NCBI GenBank assembly: GCA_944325435.1
Contig: CALVAC010000015.1
Coordinates: forward strand, 1-64,000
Length of the DNA stretch: 64,000 bases
Origin: an uncultured Bacteroidales bacterium
GTDB taxonomy: Bacteria > Bacteroidota > Bacteroidia > Bacteroidales > UBA932
Direction of reading: 5' to 3'
Notes under the pieces: model-generated
The model's input: the letters and a program-made list of their open reading frames with translations, nothing else
What the model was told of the DNA's origin: nothing
The model's database searches: none
Translations under genes and position numbers: made by a program
Shown here: positions 27,925 to 36,045 of the stretch, one piece after another
Numbering within the stretch: the stretch's first letter is position 1
Layout of the letters: the number at the start of each line of letters is the position of its first letter

Positions 27925-30150
27925 ATGAAACTGATTTATGCAATTGTCGGACTGCTGATGGCTGCGGCTCCTCTTGCCGCGCAGACACCGGTGTATCTTG
28001 ATGAGACAAAACCGATTGACGACCGCGTGGAGGATGCTCTCGGGAGGATGACCCTCGAGGAGAAGATTGCGATGATCCATGCCCAGTCGAAGTTCAGTTC
28101 ACCCGGCGTTCCGAGGCTCGGGATACCGGAGTTGTGGACGACTGATGGCCCGCACGGAATCAGGCCGGAAGTACTCTGGGATGAATGGGACCAGGCCGGA
28201 TGGACGAACGATTCCTGTGTGGCGTTCCCTGCCCTGACCTGCCTTGCAGCGACGTGGAATACGGATATGGCGGCCCTCTATGGCAAGAGCCTCGGGGAGG
28301 AGGCCCTTTTCAGGAACAAGTCCGTAGTGCTCGGCCCCGGAGTCAATATCTACCGTACTCCGCTCAACGGACGCAACTTCGAGTATATGGGCGAGGACCC
28401 GTATCTGGCAGGGGCAATGGTTGTCCCTTATATCAGGGGAGTCCAGTCCAACGGAGTGGCCACATGCGTGAAGCATTACGCGCTGAACAACCATGAAATC
28501 AACAGACACAACACCAATGTGATAGTCGATGACCGCACTTTGTATGAAATCTATCTTCCGGCATTCAAGGCTGCCGTACAGGAAGGCGGCACGTGGGCAA
28601 TTATGGGTTCATACAATCTCTATAAGGATCAGCACTGTTGCCACAACGAATATACGCTCGGAAAGATACTCCGTGATGAATGGGGCTTTGACGGAGTGGT
28701 CATCTCAGACTGGGGAGGCACCCACAATACGGACCAGGCAATCCATAACGGACTTGACCTGGAGTTCGGCAGCTGGACGGATGGACTCCGTGCCGGGACA
28801 AAGAATGCATACGACAACTATTATCTTGCTGCACCTTATCTCGAGAAGATACGCAAAGGGGAGGTCAGCACCGAGGAGCTGGATGCAAAGGTGCGCCGTG
28901 TGCTGAAACTGATTTTCCGTACGGAAATGGACAGGGACCGGCCTTTCGGCAGCCTCTGCTCTGATGCCCATTATGCGGCAGCAAGGAAGATTGGAGGCGA
29001 AGGGATTGTCCTTCTGAAGAATGATGGGGATGTGCTCCCGATGGTTGTCGGAGAAGGAGCCAGGATACTTGTGGTGGGAGAGAATGCCGTGAAGATGATG
29101 ACGGTGGGAGGAGGCAGCTCTTCTCTGAAAGTACAGAGGGAGATTTCTCCGCTGGATGGTATCAGAGAAAGGTTCGCAGACAAGGCAGAGGTCATCTATG
29201 AGAGGGGATATGTGGGGGATGTCACCGGCGAGTATAACGGTGTCACCACTGGCCAGAACCTGAATGAGAGCCGCACTGCGGAGCAGCTGTTGGCAGATGC
29301 GGTCGCCCGGGCGGAGGATGCAGACTATGTCATTTTTGTCGGAGGTCTCAACAAGAGCGCGCAGCAGGACAGCGAGGATTACGACAGGACAGGACTCGGT
29401 CTCCCTTACGGACAGGATGCCGTGATAGAGGCCCTGGCTGAAGTTGCTGCGGACAGGCTGATAGTAGTCAATGTTTCAGGTAATGCTGTTGCGATGCCGT
29501 GGGTGGATGAAGTCCCGGCAATCCTGCAGGCATGGTATATCGGTTCCGAGGCCGGCCACGCCATTGCGGATGTGCTGTCAGGCGATGTCAACCCTTCCGG
29601 TAAACTGCCGTTCACATTCCCGGCAAGGCTCGAGGATGTGCCGGCCCACATTTTCGGGGAGTATACCGGGGAGAGGGTCAATGATACCCTTGATGTCAGG
29701 TACCTTGATGGAATGAATGTGGGTTACAGGTGGACAGACAGGCAGAAGAAGACAAAGCCGCTGTTCGCATTCGGACATGGCCTGAGTTACACTGAATTCG
29801 AATATGGCAAGCCTCGTATCGACAGGTCGGAAATGACGCAGGATGGGACAGTGACCGTAACTGTGGAGATTACGAATACAGGTGACCGTACAGGGCAGGA
29901 GACAGTTCAGATGTATGTCGGTGACCGCAAGTCATCGCTTCCTCGTCCGTTGAAGGAACTCAAAGGTTTCAGGAAGGTGCAGCTCGCTCCGGGAGAAACT
30001 GCAGAGGTGTCCTTTACGGTTGACAGGGAGGATCTGTCTTTCTTCGACCCTGACAGGCACGAATGGGTAGCGGAACCGGGAGTGTTCGACATCTATATCG
30101 CAGCCGCTTCCGATGATGTGCGCGGAAAGGTCTCCTTTGAGCTGGAATAA
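27925..30150 (+). CDS. glycoside hydrolase family 3 beta-glycosidase, secreted
   Basis: The 741-residue enzyme has a signal peptide (MKLIYAIVGLLMAAAPLAAQ), a GH3 N-terminal TIM-barrel domain (VEDALGRMTLEEKIAMIH, then RNFEYMGEDPYLAG, CVKHYALNNHE) with the nucleophile Asp in GVVISDWGGTHNT, a C-terminal alpha/beta sandwich (about 385-600, GGEGIVLLKNDGDVLP) and a fibronectin-III-like domain (about 655-735). It cleaves terminal beta-linked glucose or xylose from oligosaccharides in the periplasm. The ATG at 27925 is chosen because it opens the signal peptide. No SusC/SusD pair lies beside it. Confidence 0.94.
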   Translation: MKLIYAIVGLLMAAAPLAAQTPVYLDETKPIDDRVEDALGRMTLEEKIAMIHAQSKFSSPGVPRLGIPELWTTDGPHGIRPEVLWDEWDQAGWTNDSCVAFPALTCLAATWNTDMAALYGKSLGEEALFRNKSVVLGPGVNIYRTPLNGRNFEYMGEDPYLAGAMVVPYIRGVQSNGVATCVKHYALNNHEINRHNTNVIVDDRTLYEIYLPAFKAAVQEGGTWAIMGSYNLYKDQHCCHNEYTLGKILRDEWGFDGVVISDWGGTHNTDQAIHNGLDLEFGSWTDGLRAGTKNAYDNYYLAAPYLEKIRKGEVSTEELDAKVRRVLKLIFRTEMDRDRPFGSLCSDAHYAAARKIGGEGIVLLKNDGDVLPMVVGEGARILVVGENAVKMMTVGGGSSSLKVQREISPLDGIRERFADKAEVIYERGYVGDVTGEYNGVTTGQNLNESRTAEQLLADAVARAEDADYVIFVGGLNKSAQQDSEDYDRTGLGLPYGQDAVIEALAEVAADRLIVVNVSGNAVAMPWVDEVPAILQAWYIGSEAGHAIADVLSGDVNPSGKLPFTFPARLEDVPAHIFGEYTGERVNDTLDVRYLDGMNVGYRWTDRQKKTKPLFAFGHGLSYTEFEYGKPRIDRSEMTQDGTVTVTVEITNTGDRTGQETVQMYVGDRKSSLPRPLKELKGFRKVQLAPGETAEVSFTVDREDLSFFDPDRHEWVAEPGVFDIYIAAASDDVRGKVSFELE

Positions 30151-30221
30151 GGTTGTCCGGATACAGTAATCCGTATATTATCTGCCGTAAATCGTATACA
30201 TATTGTGAACAGGTATTCCCG

Positions 30222-30229
30222 TAATTTTG
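30222..30229 (+). promoter_or_regulatory. -7 box before the lipoprotein hydrolase gene
   Basis: TAATTTTG, with a TTG 16 bp upstream (30203-30205, shorter than the usual 19-20), lies 40 bp before the ATG at 30269. Confidence 0.35.
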
Positions 30230-30268
30230 CACTGTTGAAAAATTACACGATTTCAAAATCTATTGACT

Positions 30269-31339
30269 ATGGAACGATATGGTATTTTCAGCCTGTTGAC
30301 AATATGTACGGTTTCTGCTATGCTGATGGCAGGATGCAACAGCAAGGCAGATAAAGACAGTAATTATATGGAGAAACTTGAATTGACAACTGAGTGGGAC
30401 AAGGTGTTCCCGCAGAGCGACAAGGTAGAGCACAGCAAGATTACTTTCCATAACCGTTATGGGGTGACTCTTGCAGCTGATCTGTATGTCCCGAAAAACG
30501 CATCCGGAAAACTTCCGGCAATCGCGATGAGCGGCCCTTACGGAGCGGTCAAGGAGCAGGTGTCAGGCCTTTATGCCCAGACACTTGCGGAACGCGGCTT
30601 CCTGACAATTGCCTTTGACCCTTCATTTACAGGTGAAAGCGGCGGACAGCCGCGTGCAGTGTCTTCTCCGGATATCAATACGGAGGATTTCTGCGCCGCA
30701 GTGGATTATCTCTCTACAAGGGAGGATGTGGATCCGGAGCGTATCGGCATACTCGGAATCTGCGGTTTCGGTGGCTTTGCAGTCAATGCCGCTGCCATCG
30801 ATACCCGTATCAAGGCTACGGTGGCTGTGACGATGTATGACATGACCCGTGTGACAGCCAAAGGGTACTTCGATGAGAATGACAATGCGGATGCCCGTTA
30901 CGAGATGAAGAGGCGGCTTAACGCGCAGCGTACAGAGGACTACAGGAACGGTGAGTATGCACATGCAGGAGGCAATCCGGAAGTGGCTCCTGCCGATGCT
31001 CCGCAGTTCCTTAAGGACTATGTGGATTTCTACAAGACAAAGCGCGGCTATCATCCGCGTTCACTCGGTTCAAATGAGGGTTTCAACACTACTGCGGCCC
31101 TGTCTCTCATCAATATGCCGATTCTGTCGTATGCCGATGAGATCCGCAGCGCAGTCTTTCTTGTGCATGGAGAGAAGGCCCATTCGCGATATTTCAGCGA
31201 GGACACCTTCAAGAAGCTTACGGGAGACAACAAGGAACTCCTGATTGTGCCGGGTGCTGTCCACACAGACCTGTATGACCATACGGATGTGATACCGTTT
31301 GACAAGATAGAGTCCTTCTACAGGGAATACCTGAAATAA
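30269..31339 (+). CDS. alpha/beta-hydrolase lipoprotein with Cys nucleophile elbow
   Basis: The 356-residue protein has a lipoprotein signal (lipobox MAGC, Cys23) and an alpha/beta-hydrolase core: oxyanion region AMSGPYGAVKEQ near 86-97, the FDPSFTGESGG loop, a nucleophile elbow GICGFGG with Cys165 in place of Ser, and the histidine in PGAVHTDLYDH near the C-terminus. A cysteine here is typical of dienelactone-hydrolase-like relatives, so the enzyme may be active. It should be anchored on the periplasmic side or the surface. It lies 118 bp after the GH3 gene in the same direction and may act on acylated sugars, but that is inference. Confidence 0.82.
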   Translation: MERYGIFSLLTICTVSAMLMAGCNSKADKDSNYMEKLELTTEWDKVFPQSDKVEHSKITFHNRYGVTLAADLYVPKNASGKLPAIAMSGPYGAVKEQVSGLYAQTLAERGFLTIAFDPSFTGESGGQPRAVSSPDINTEDFCAAVDYLSTREDVDPERIGILGICGFGGFAVNAAAIDTRIKATVAVTMYDMTRVTAKGYFDENDNADARYEMKRRLNAQRTEDYRNGEYAHAGGNPEVAPADAPQFLKDYVDFYKTKRGYHPRSLGSNEGFNTTAALSLINMPILSYADEIRSAVFLVHGEKAHSRYFSEDTFKKLTGDNKELLIVPGAVHTDLYDHTDVIPFDKIESFYREYLK

Positions 31340-31378
31340 ATCCCGTACAGGGATCTGCCTTGAACTGTGATCTGATAC

Positions 31379-31426
31379 CCTGAACAGCTCCCCCCCCAAA
31401 AAAAAAGCTGTCCGGGGTATTTTTCT
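31379..31426 (+). terminator. terminator with a C8A9 loop
   Basis: ACAGCT (31384-31389) pairs with AGCTGT (31406-31411), CCC at 31378-31380 with GGGG (31414-31417), and a TATTTTTCTGTC tract follows. The loop is eight C then nine A (31390-31406). It ends the hydrolase transcript 39-90 bp after the stop. Confidence 0.6.
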
Positions 31427-31456
31427 GTCTTCCTTCCCCATCCACTTGCTGACTTG

Positions 31457-31580
31457 ATTCGCTTGAAAAAGTGTAGCGAATCTTGTGCTATTCGGTTGAA
31501 AAAATGTATTGAACTCACCCGATTCGTTCGAAAAAGTGTAACGAACCTTGCATTATTCGTTGGAAAAAGTGTAAATTTGT
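31457..31580 (+). repeat. four-unit 33-bp direct repeat array running into the ATPase promoter
   Basis: Units begin with ATTCG at 31457, 31490, 31522 and 31555 (spacing 33, 32, 33) and share the pattern ATTCGnTTGAAAAAGTGTAnCGAA. Unit 4 merges into TAAATTTG. The array fills the upstream region of the ATPase gene at 31602. It is not CRISPR: repeats abut one another with no spacers. Confidence 0.75.
31548..31579 (+). promoter_or_regulatory. promoter of the AAA/DUF4143 gene inside the repeat array
   Basis: TTG (31548-31550), a 21-bp gap and TAAATTTG (31572-31579) match the -33/-7 layout. The -33 lies at the end of repeat unit 3 and the -7 inside unit 4, 22 bp before the ATG. Confidence 0.5.
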
Positions 31581-31601
31581 GCCTAAGAAGAGGATCGTGC
31601 T

Positions 31602-32993
31602 ATGCTTAGAAGGAAAATAGAAACATTCTTAGCCGAGTGGAGGAAAACCGAGGGTAGAAAACCGCTCGTGATAAAAGGTATACGCCAATGTGGAAAGACA
31701 TACATTGTCCGGAAATTCGCACAGGAGAATTATGAGAATGTGGTTTATATGAATTTCATTCTTGAGCCGGACAAGAAATCCGCCTTTACTGGCAATATAG
31801 ATGTCGATACCATTGTTCTCAACCTGTCTGCTTTGATTCAGGGCAGTCGTTTCATCAGTGGGAAAACCTGCATTATCCTTGATGAGATTCAGGAATGCAA
31901 GGCTGCAAGGACTGCCTTGAAGTCATTCCATATAGACGGTCGTTTCGACATCATAGCTACCGGGTCTCTTTTAGGAGTGAAGGGTTACGGTAAAAACAGG
32001 AAGAAAAACGAGGAAAATGAAGGGCAGGATTCTGTTCCGGTGGGATATGAGACTGTGGTAGATATGTATCCATTGGATTTTGAGGAATTCCTTTGGGCAA
32101 ACGGAATCAGTGATGAGGTCATTGATTCCGTTAAATCAAGTTTTGAAAATGAAACGGCCGTCCCTGACGGTATTCACAAAGCAATGATGGAATTGCTGTA
32201 CAGATATATCATAGTCGGAGGCCTGCCGGAAGTGGTGAACTGTTTCCTTGAGACCAGGAATATCGAGCTTATATATAAGATGCAACGCAATCTTATTGCT
32301 GAATACGAAGAAGATATGGTCAAATATGCAGATGATGCAGACAAACCGCATATCCGTGAATGTTTTGAGTCGATTCCGATGCAACTGGCCAAGGAGAACA
32401 AGAAATTCCAGTATTCTGTTGTCAGAAAAGGAGGAAGAGCGTCGCAATATATCGGCAGTATCCAATGGCTGGAAGATGCAGGGATAGTCAGGCGATGCTA
32501 TAATACGAGGATTACGGAATTGCCGTTGGAGGGCAATGCAATACAGGATTGCTTCAAGGTATATACCACGGATATAGGAATCTTTATGGCAATGCTCGAT
32601 TACGGGGCACAGGCTGATATTCTAAAAAGAAACCTGCTTGGCTATAAAGGGGCTGTCTTCGAAAATCTTATGGCAGATTTCCTGTGCAAGTCCGGGCAGA
32701 AATTATACTATTTCCATAAAGACAGCGGTCTTGAACTGGACTTTCTGGTGAGATTCAATGGCGAATGTACCGTACTTGAAGTGAAAGCGAAGTCAGGTAA
32801 AGCCAAAAGCATGGCTACGGTTCTTGAAAACAAGGATGTATATCATGTCAATAACGCAATCAAATTGGGGCAATACAATGTGGGACGCAGCGGAGAGGTC
32901 CTGACCATTCCTCTGTACATGGGATTCCTGATCCGGGATAGATTTGCAGATGCTATCATCCCGGACCTGAATTTAAGTAGACTTTTATATTGA
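31602..32993 (+). CDS. AAA ATPase with DUF4143 nuclease-like C-terminus
   Basis: The 463-residue protein has an N-terminal P-loop ATPase domain (Walker A GIRQCGKTYIV at about 25-35, Walker B IILDEIQECKAA near 90, sensor FDIIATGSLLGVK near 115-125) and a C-terminal DUF4143 domain. The latter ends with a PD-(D/E)XK-like core, LELDFLVRFNG ... VLEVKAKSG, keeping the Asp, Glu and Lys. Members of this family occur in many scattered copies in bacteria and archaea, and their cellular role is not established. The repeat array in front suggests its own regulation. It overlaps the convergent glycosylase gene by 9 bp. Confidence 0.88.
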   Translation: MLRRKIETFLAEWRKTEGRKPLVIKGIRQCGKTYIVRKFAQENYENVVYMNFILEPDKKSAFTGNIDVDTIVLNLSALIQGSRFISGKTCIILDEIQECKAARTALKSFHIDGRFDIIATGSLLGVKGYGKNRKKNEENEGQDSVPVGYETVVDMYPLDFEEFLWANGISDEVIDSVKSSFENETAVPDGIHKAMMELLYRYIIVGGLPEVVNCFLETRNIELIYKMQRNLIAEYEEDMVKYADDADKPHIRECFESIPMQLAKENKKFQYSVVRKGGRASQYIGSIQWLEDAGIVRRCYNTRITELPLEGNAIQDCFKVYTTDIGIFMAMLDYGAQADILKRNLLGYKGAVFENLMADFLCKSGQKLYYFHKDSGLELDFLVRFNGECTVLEVKAKSGKAKSMATVLENKDVYHVNNAIKLGQYNVGRSGEVLTIPLYMGFLIRDRFADAIIPDLNLSRLLY

Positions 32994-33761
32994 AAATAAT
33001 TTTCCCCAGTCTGACAGCATCGCATCATCAGAAAACTGTCGGTTGGCCGGACTGGTACTTTTCAATGAGATACATTTATATTTGTTCCGTAACGGATAAA
33101 AATATTTGTCGAATAATTCTTCTGCCTTTTTGCCGTTGAAAGCGATTACTTTTATCGAAGGAATTTCTTTGAGGAGTTCCTCTAGGTTATTAGGAGTTTC
33201 GTTTGTTATGTTTTCATCTGCACTTCCTTTTCTTTGTGCAGAAGCCAGTACATCCCACAATGCGATTCTGCATTTGTCGAGTAATTTTATCCTGTCTTCG
33301 TATGAATATGGCAGGTGTTCACCACAAAGTTGTGCAATCAGTCCCCAGAACCGGTTTCCGGCTTTTGCATAGTATTCTTGTCTTTTGAGAGATTCGATTC
33401 CTGGCATTGTCCCGAGAATCAATATGGAAGGATTGTCTCCTATGACTGGAGGCAATGACCTTGTAGCGGCAGGGAATGTTTGAGATGCCTTATGTATAAC
33501 CGGCTCAGGCTTTTCTGGCTTTATGATTGTATCAGTGCTTGCGCAGCTTATTGGGATTATCCATGTCCTTCCTTGCTGGTATGCGTAAGGCAATCTGCCT
33601 GCTCTGAGCAGATCCCGTAAAGGCTTGCCACGGCGCATATTGTTGTCCCTTAGCAGACCGGCTTCTTCAAGGACTGCATTTGCTTCGACTGCACCTATTT
33701 GTTTCACTCCTCTCTGAAGCATATAATTGTCCAGACATTGGATAATAGCATTTATGTTCAT
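32985..33761 (-). CDS. DNA-deoxyinosine/uracil glycosylase family protein
   Basis: The 258-residue protein has an N-terminal region of about 75 residues (basic, possibly a small winged-helix) and a UDG-superfamily domain from about residue 108: LILGTMPGIESLKRQEYYAKAGNRFWGLI is the signature of the DNA-deoxyinosine (hypoxanthine) glycosylase branch, with IALWDVLASAQRKGSADENI and a late STSPANR in place of the usual HPSP-type motif. It removes deaminated bases in repair. It overlaps the ATPase gene end-to-end and starts 19 bp after a small remnant ORF. Confidence 0.85.
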   Translation of the reverse strand: MNINAIIQCLDNYMLQRGVKQIGAVEANAVLEEAGLLRDNNMRRGKPLRDLLRAGRLPYAYQQGRTWIIPISCASTDTIIKPEKPEPVIHKASQTFPAATRSLPPVIGDNPSILILGTMPGIESLKRQEYYAKAGNRFWGLIAQLCGEHLPYSYEDRIKLLDKCRIALWDVLASAQRKGSADENITNETPNNLEELLKEIPSIKVIAFNGKKAEELFDKYFYPLRNKYKCISLKSTSPANRQFSDDAMLSDWGKLFSI

Positions 33762-33780
33762 CGCATATTTTATTTAATGG

Positions 33781-33930
33781 TTATTCATTATCAAGTTCCC
33801 TATCGGCAGACATGTCATTTGAGCATATCCCGGTAGTTTTCAGCACCGATACCGGCACGAATCCATTGAACCCTGCCTTTTTCAGATTTTCAATGTTTTT
33901 GAATTCCATAGCTGCTGTATCTTTATTCAT
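33781..33930 (-). pseudogene. 49-codon ORF, likely N-terminal remnant of a nuclease-type gene
   Basis: A short frame (ATG at 33930, TAA at 33781) encodes MNKDTAAMEFKNIENLKKAG... The segment MEFKNIENLKKAGFNGFVPV resembles the opening of Bacteroidota GIY-YIG-like proteins as I remember them, in which a longer catalytic part would follow. Here the frame ends soon after a cysteine-containing stretch (GICSND). It may be a truncated remnant or a genuine small protein. It lies on the same strand between the secreted operon and the glycosylase gene. Confidence 0.4.
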
Positions 33931-33983
33931 GGTTTAATTGTCATTTATAATTAAATTACAATCCTTCAGATTTAAGTCGAGTT

Positions 33984-34475
33984 TTACTTTTGCTCAACAT
34001 CAATGTCAAGTTTTTTACAAAAAATATATACTTGGTTTTTGTCATTTTTTGTAGGAAAATTTGTCAGTAACTCTAATTGTTTGACATAGCCGACAGAATT
34101 TTCCTTGATGTTCTCTATTATTTCAGTATCGCTTGAATTGTCAGATTTTTCAGAAGTCCGGATAATCAAGTCCGAAGTGATGTTGGAACCGTTGAAAAAT
34201 CGGCTTGCCTGTGACATAGCCTTTACAGAAGCAACTCTGTTCATTGTACTTTCATTCGGATACTTGGATTTTTCAAGGGTCAGAACAGACAGCAGATAGG
34301 CTTCTTCGTAATCTTCTATGATTCTTACTCCTTCGAAAGGAGTATTATTATACATTCTGATGAGAAAATTCATCAACGTTGTTCGCTCTGCATCATAACT
34401 CTGTGCCTGCGCCACAAAATTTGTGAACAGACACAGGGTTATAATCAAATGTGTTCTCCAAAAATTTTTCATCAC
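33984..34475 (-). CDS. secreted protein of unknown function, last gene of the operon
   Basis: The 163-residue product has a clear signal peptide (MMKNFWRTHLIITLCLFTNFVAQAQ) and a mostly helical mature part with Asn/Ser/Glu/Lys. I recognise no family. Its start overlaps the stop of the preceding gene by 4 bp (ATGA), showing translational coupling. It is probably periplasmic and a partner of the other secreted proteins of this operon. It is visibly AT-richer than the flanking housekeeping genes. Confidence 0.7.
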   Translation of the reverse strand: MMKNFWRTHLIITLCLFTNFVAQAQSYDAERTTLMNFLIRMYNNTPFEGVRIIEDYEEAYLLSVLTLEKSKYPNESTMNRVASVKAMSQASRFFNGSNITSDLIIRTSEKSDNSSDTEIIENIKENSVGYVKQLELLTNFPTKNDKNQVYIFCKKLDIDVEQK

Positions 34476-34750
34476 TGTATGGCTTTCAATATCGCTAATC
34501 CAGGTGATTGTCTTCTGTCTATGTACTTTTTTAGGGTCGCAGTATTCAGGTCCGCTTTATCAATATTTACATAAGCAGCATATAGATCATCTAAATCGAT
34601 TTTAAAAATTTTTCCTGTACTTTCCCGGATACCGCTACAGGAATTACCGGAAACGCTTAAATGTGAATATGTTATACCGGTAATGCTTTCAACATAATGC
34701 AGGTTCTTGATTTTGCTGACGAACTGTCCTTTTGTCATTTTTGTTTCCAT
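34472..34750 (-). CDS. small protein of unknown function in the secreted operon
   Basis: The 92-residue product (METKMTKGQFVSKIKNLHYVESITG) has no signal peptide or TM segment and no family I recognise. It has a basic N-terminus, a central beta-rich stretch (ITYSHLSVSGNSCSGIRES) and a Tyr/Asp-rich middle (KIDLDDLYAAYVN). It lies 7 bp after the FlgT-like gene and overlaps the next gene by 4 bp, so it is part of the operon. It may be cytoplasmic, unlike its neighbours. Confidence 0.65.
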   Translation of the reverse strand: METKMTKGQFVSKIKNLHYVESITGITYSHLSVSGNSCSGIRESTGKIFKIDLDDLYAAYVNIDKADLNTATLKKYIDRRQSPGLAILKAIQ

Positions 34751-34757
34751 GATTTTG

Positions 34758-36029
34758 TCAATTATTTGGTTTTATTTCAAATTTAGTAGTCTGAGTTAGT
34801 TCTTCTGGAGGGATTTTTAAAGCCAAAACTATTCTACAGTCAGAATCATAATAGTATAAAACTGGTCTTGTCCTCCATTGGTAAGCATGAACATCTTCCC
34901 ACGCAGTAATTATAGCATCTTGAAGTCCATATCCATTTATGTGATCAATATCAATTACTTTTAATATATATCCTGTATTATGATATTGTAAAATTGTGTT
35001 GATGCAATGTTTGATATTTGCCAATCGCGTAATATCTTCTTTATCCGGCTGTCCATAATGCTGGAGAGGGTAGTTTATGAGTTCATTGTCCGCTCTGATT
35101 CTTAATGCATTGTTTCTTAATGCATTGTTTATGTATCTTGTTGATCTTATTGAAAATGAGTTATTTATTAGTTTGGATGATTTGAGGTTTGTTATTATTG
35201 AGAAGTCTAGTAGATGCCTGAGATAATCAGAATTGAAGAAATCGATGATAGCATTGACACTTTTGTATGATCGAAATGCATACTGTTCCTTCAGTAAATA
35301 TTTATCCTTATAAATTTTTTTCTTATCCTTTGCTATATTGATATATGCATACCATAGCCCAGATTGTTCGTATTCTTTTTTGTCATTGTCAGTCATTGCG
35401 ATATAATTTATTGTTTCAAAAAATAAATTACGCGCGGCATCTCCGTTCCCATTGGCGGAGATCATGACAGTGGCTGTTAGTGTCCCATCTGCTTTTGGTT
35501 GGCCAATTTTTAAGCTATAATCAAACCCGTACTTGTATAGTCGTTCCATTTCATATAGCATGTTTGTTATAATTTTCTCTTCGTTCAGTTTATTCAGTTC
35601 CATCATTTTCAGGTTCATGCCGAATGTGGCTCCGGCGAATTCTACTTCTGCACCTTTGTTTGTTGCATAATCTGCAAGTTTAGAGATACTTACATTCGTT
35701 TTAATTGTGACGAAACATCTGCCATCTGGCATTGTAACTGAAGAAAGTTCTTTGTAGGAGATAATATTACCTTTAGATATCGTGACTATTTCGTCTTTTA
35801 TCAATTCATCGTTCAGTATAGAAGTATTTGCAGACACAAAAGTCCCGAATGCTTGTTCAATTGCGTTGCGCAGTGCGTTTTTTATAGCATCTTCTTTTGT
35901 AATACCATCTGATGACACAGTCAATGACACGATATCAGACTGTATACGAACTTTTCCTAATGTTCCATTCCCTACATCAAAGAGGAGTAAACAGGAAATC
36001 CATAAGACAAGTATGATTTTATTTTTCAT
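34758..36029 (-). CDS. FlgT/LPP20-like secreted protein
   Basis: The 423-residue protein has a signal peptide (about 1-25) and then a region (about 36-118) with the FlgT/LPP20 N-terminal pattern: GITKEDAIKNALRNAIEQA, GTFVSANTSILNDELIKDEI and SKGNIISYKEL, followed by VTIKTNVSIS. The remaining 300 residues (KLNEEKIITNMLYEMERLYKY ... and a C-terminal part ending in PEELTQTTKFEIKP) are unlike anything I know. FlgT-type domains occur in periplasmic proteins that assemble envelope structures, and no flagellar genes are present here, so this is a non-flagellar relative. The gene is much AT-richer than its surroundings and lies 16 bp after the previous gene and 7 bp before the next. Confidence 0.65.
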   Translation of the reverse strand: MKNKIILVLWISCLLLFDVGNGTLGKVRIQSDIVSLTVSSDGITKEDAIKNALRNAIEQAFGTFVSANTSILNDELIKDEIVTISKGNIISYKELSSVTMPDGRCFVTIKTNVSISKLADYATNKGAEVEFAGATFGMNLKMMELNKLNEEKIITNMLYEMERLYKYGFDYSLKIGQPKADGTLTATVMISANGNGDAARNLFFETINYIAMTDNDKKEYEQSGLWYAYINIAKDKKKIYKDKYLLKEQYAFRSYKSVNAIIDFFNSDYLRHLLDFSIITNLKSSKLINNSFSIRSTRYINNALRNNALRIRADNELINYPLQHYGQPDKEDITRLANIKHCINTILQYHNTGYILKVIDIDHINGYGLQDAIITAWEDVHAYQWRTRPVLYYYDSDCRIVLALKIPPEELTQTTKFEIKPNN

Positions 36030-36045
36030 ATTATAGTTTATAAAA

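Noticed and set aside
31390..31406. Phase-variation tract in a coding gene
   Set aside because: The C8A9 run is intergenic in a terminator loop, so slippage would not change a reading frame.
31457..31580. CRISPR-like direct repeats
   Set aside because: Units abut with no spacers, vary between copies, and no cas gene is present.
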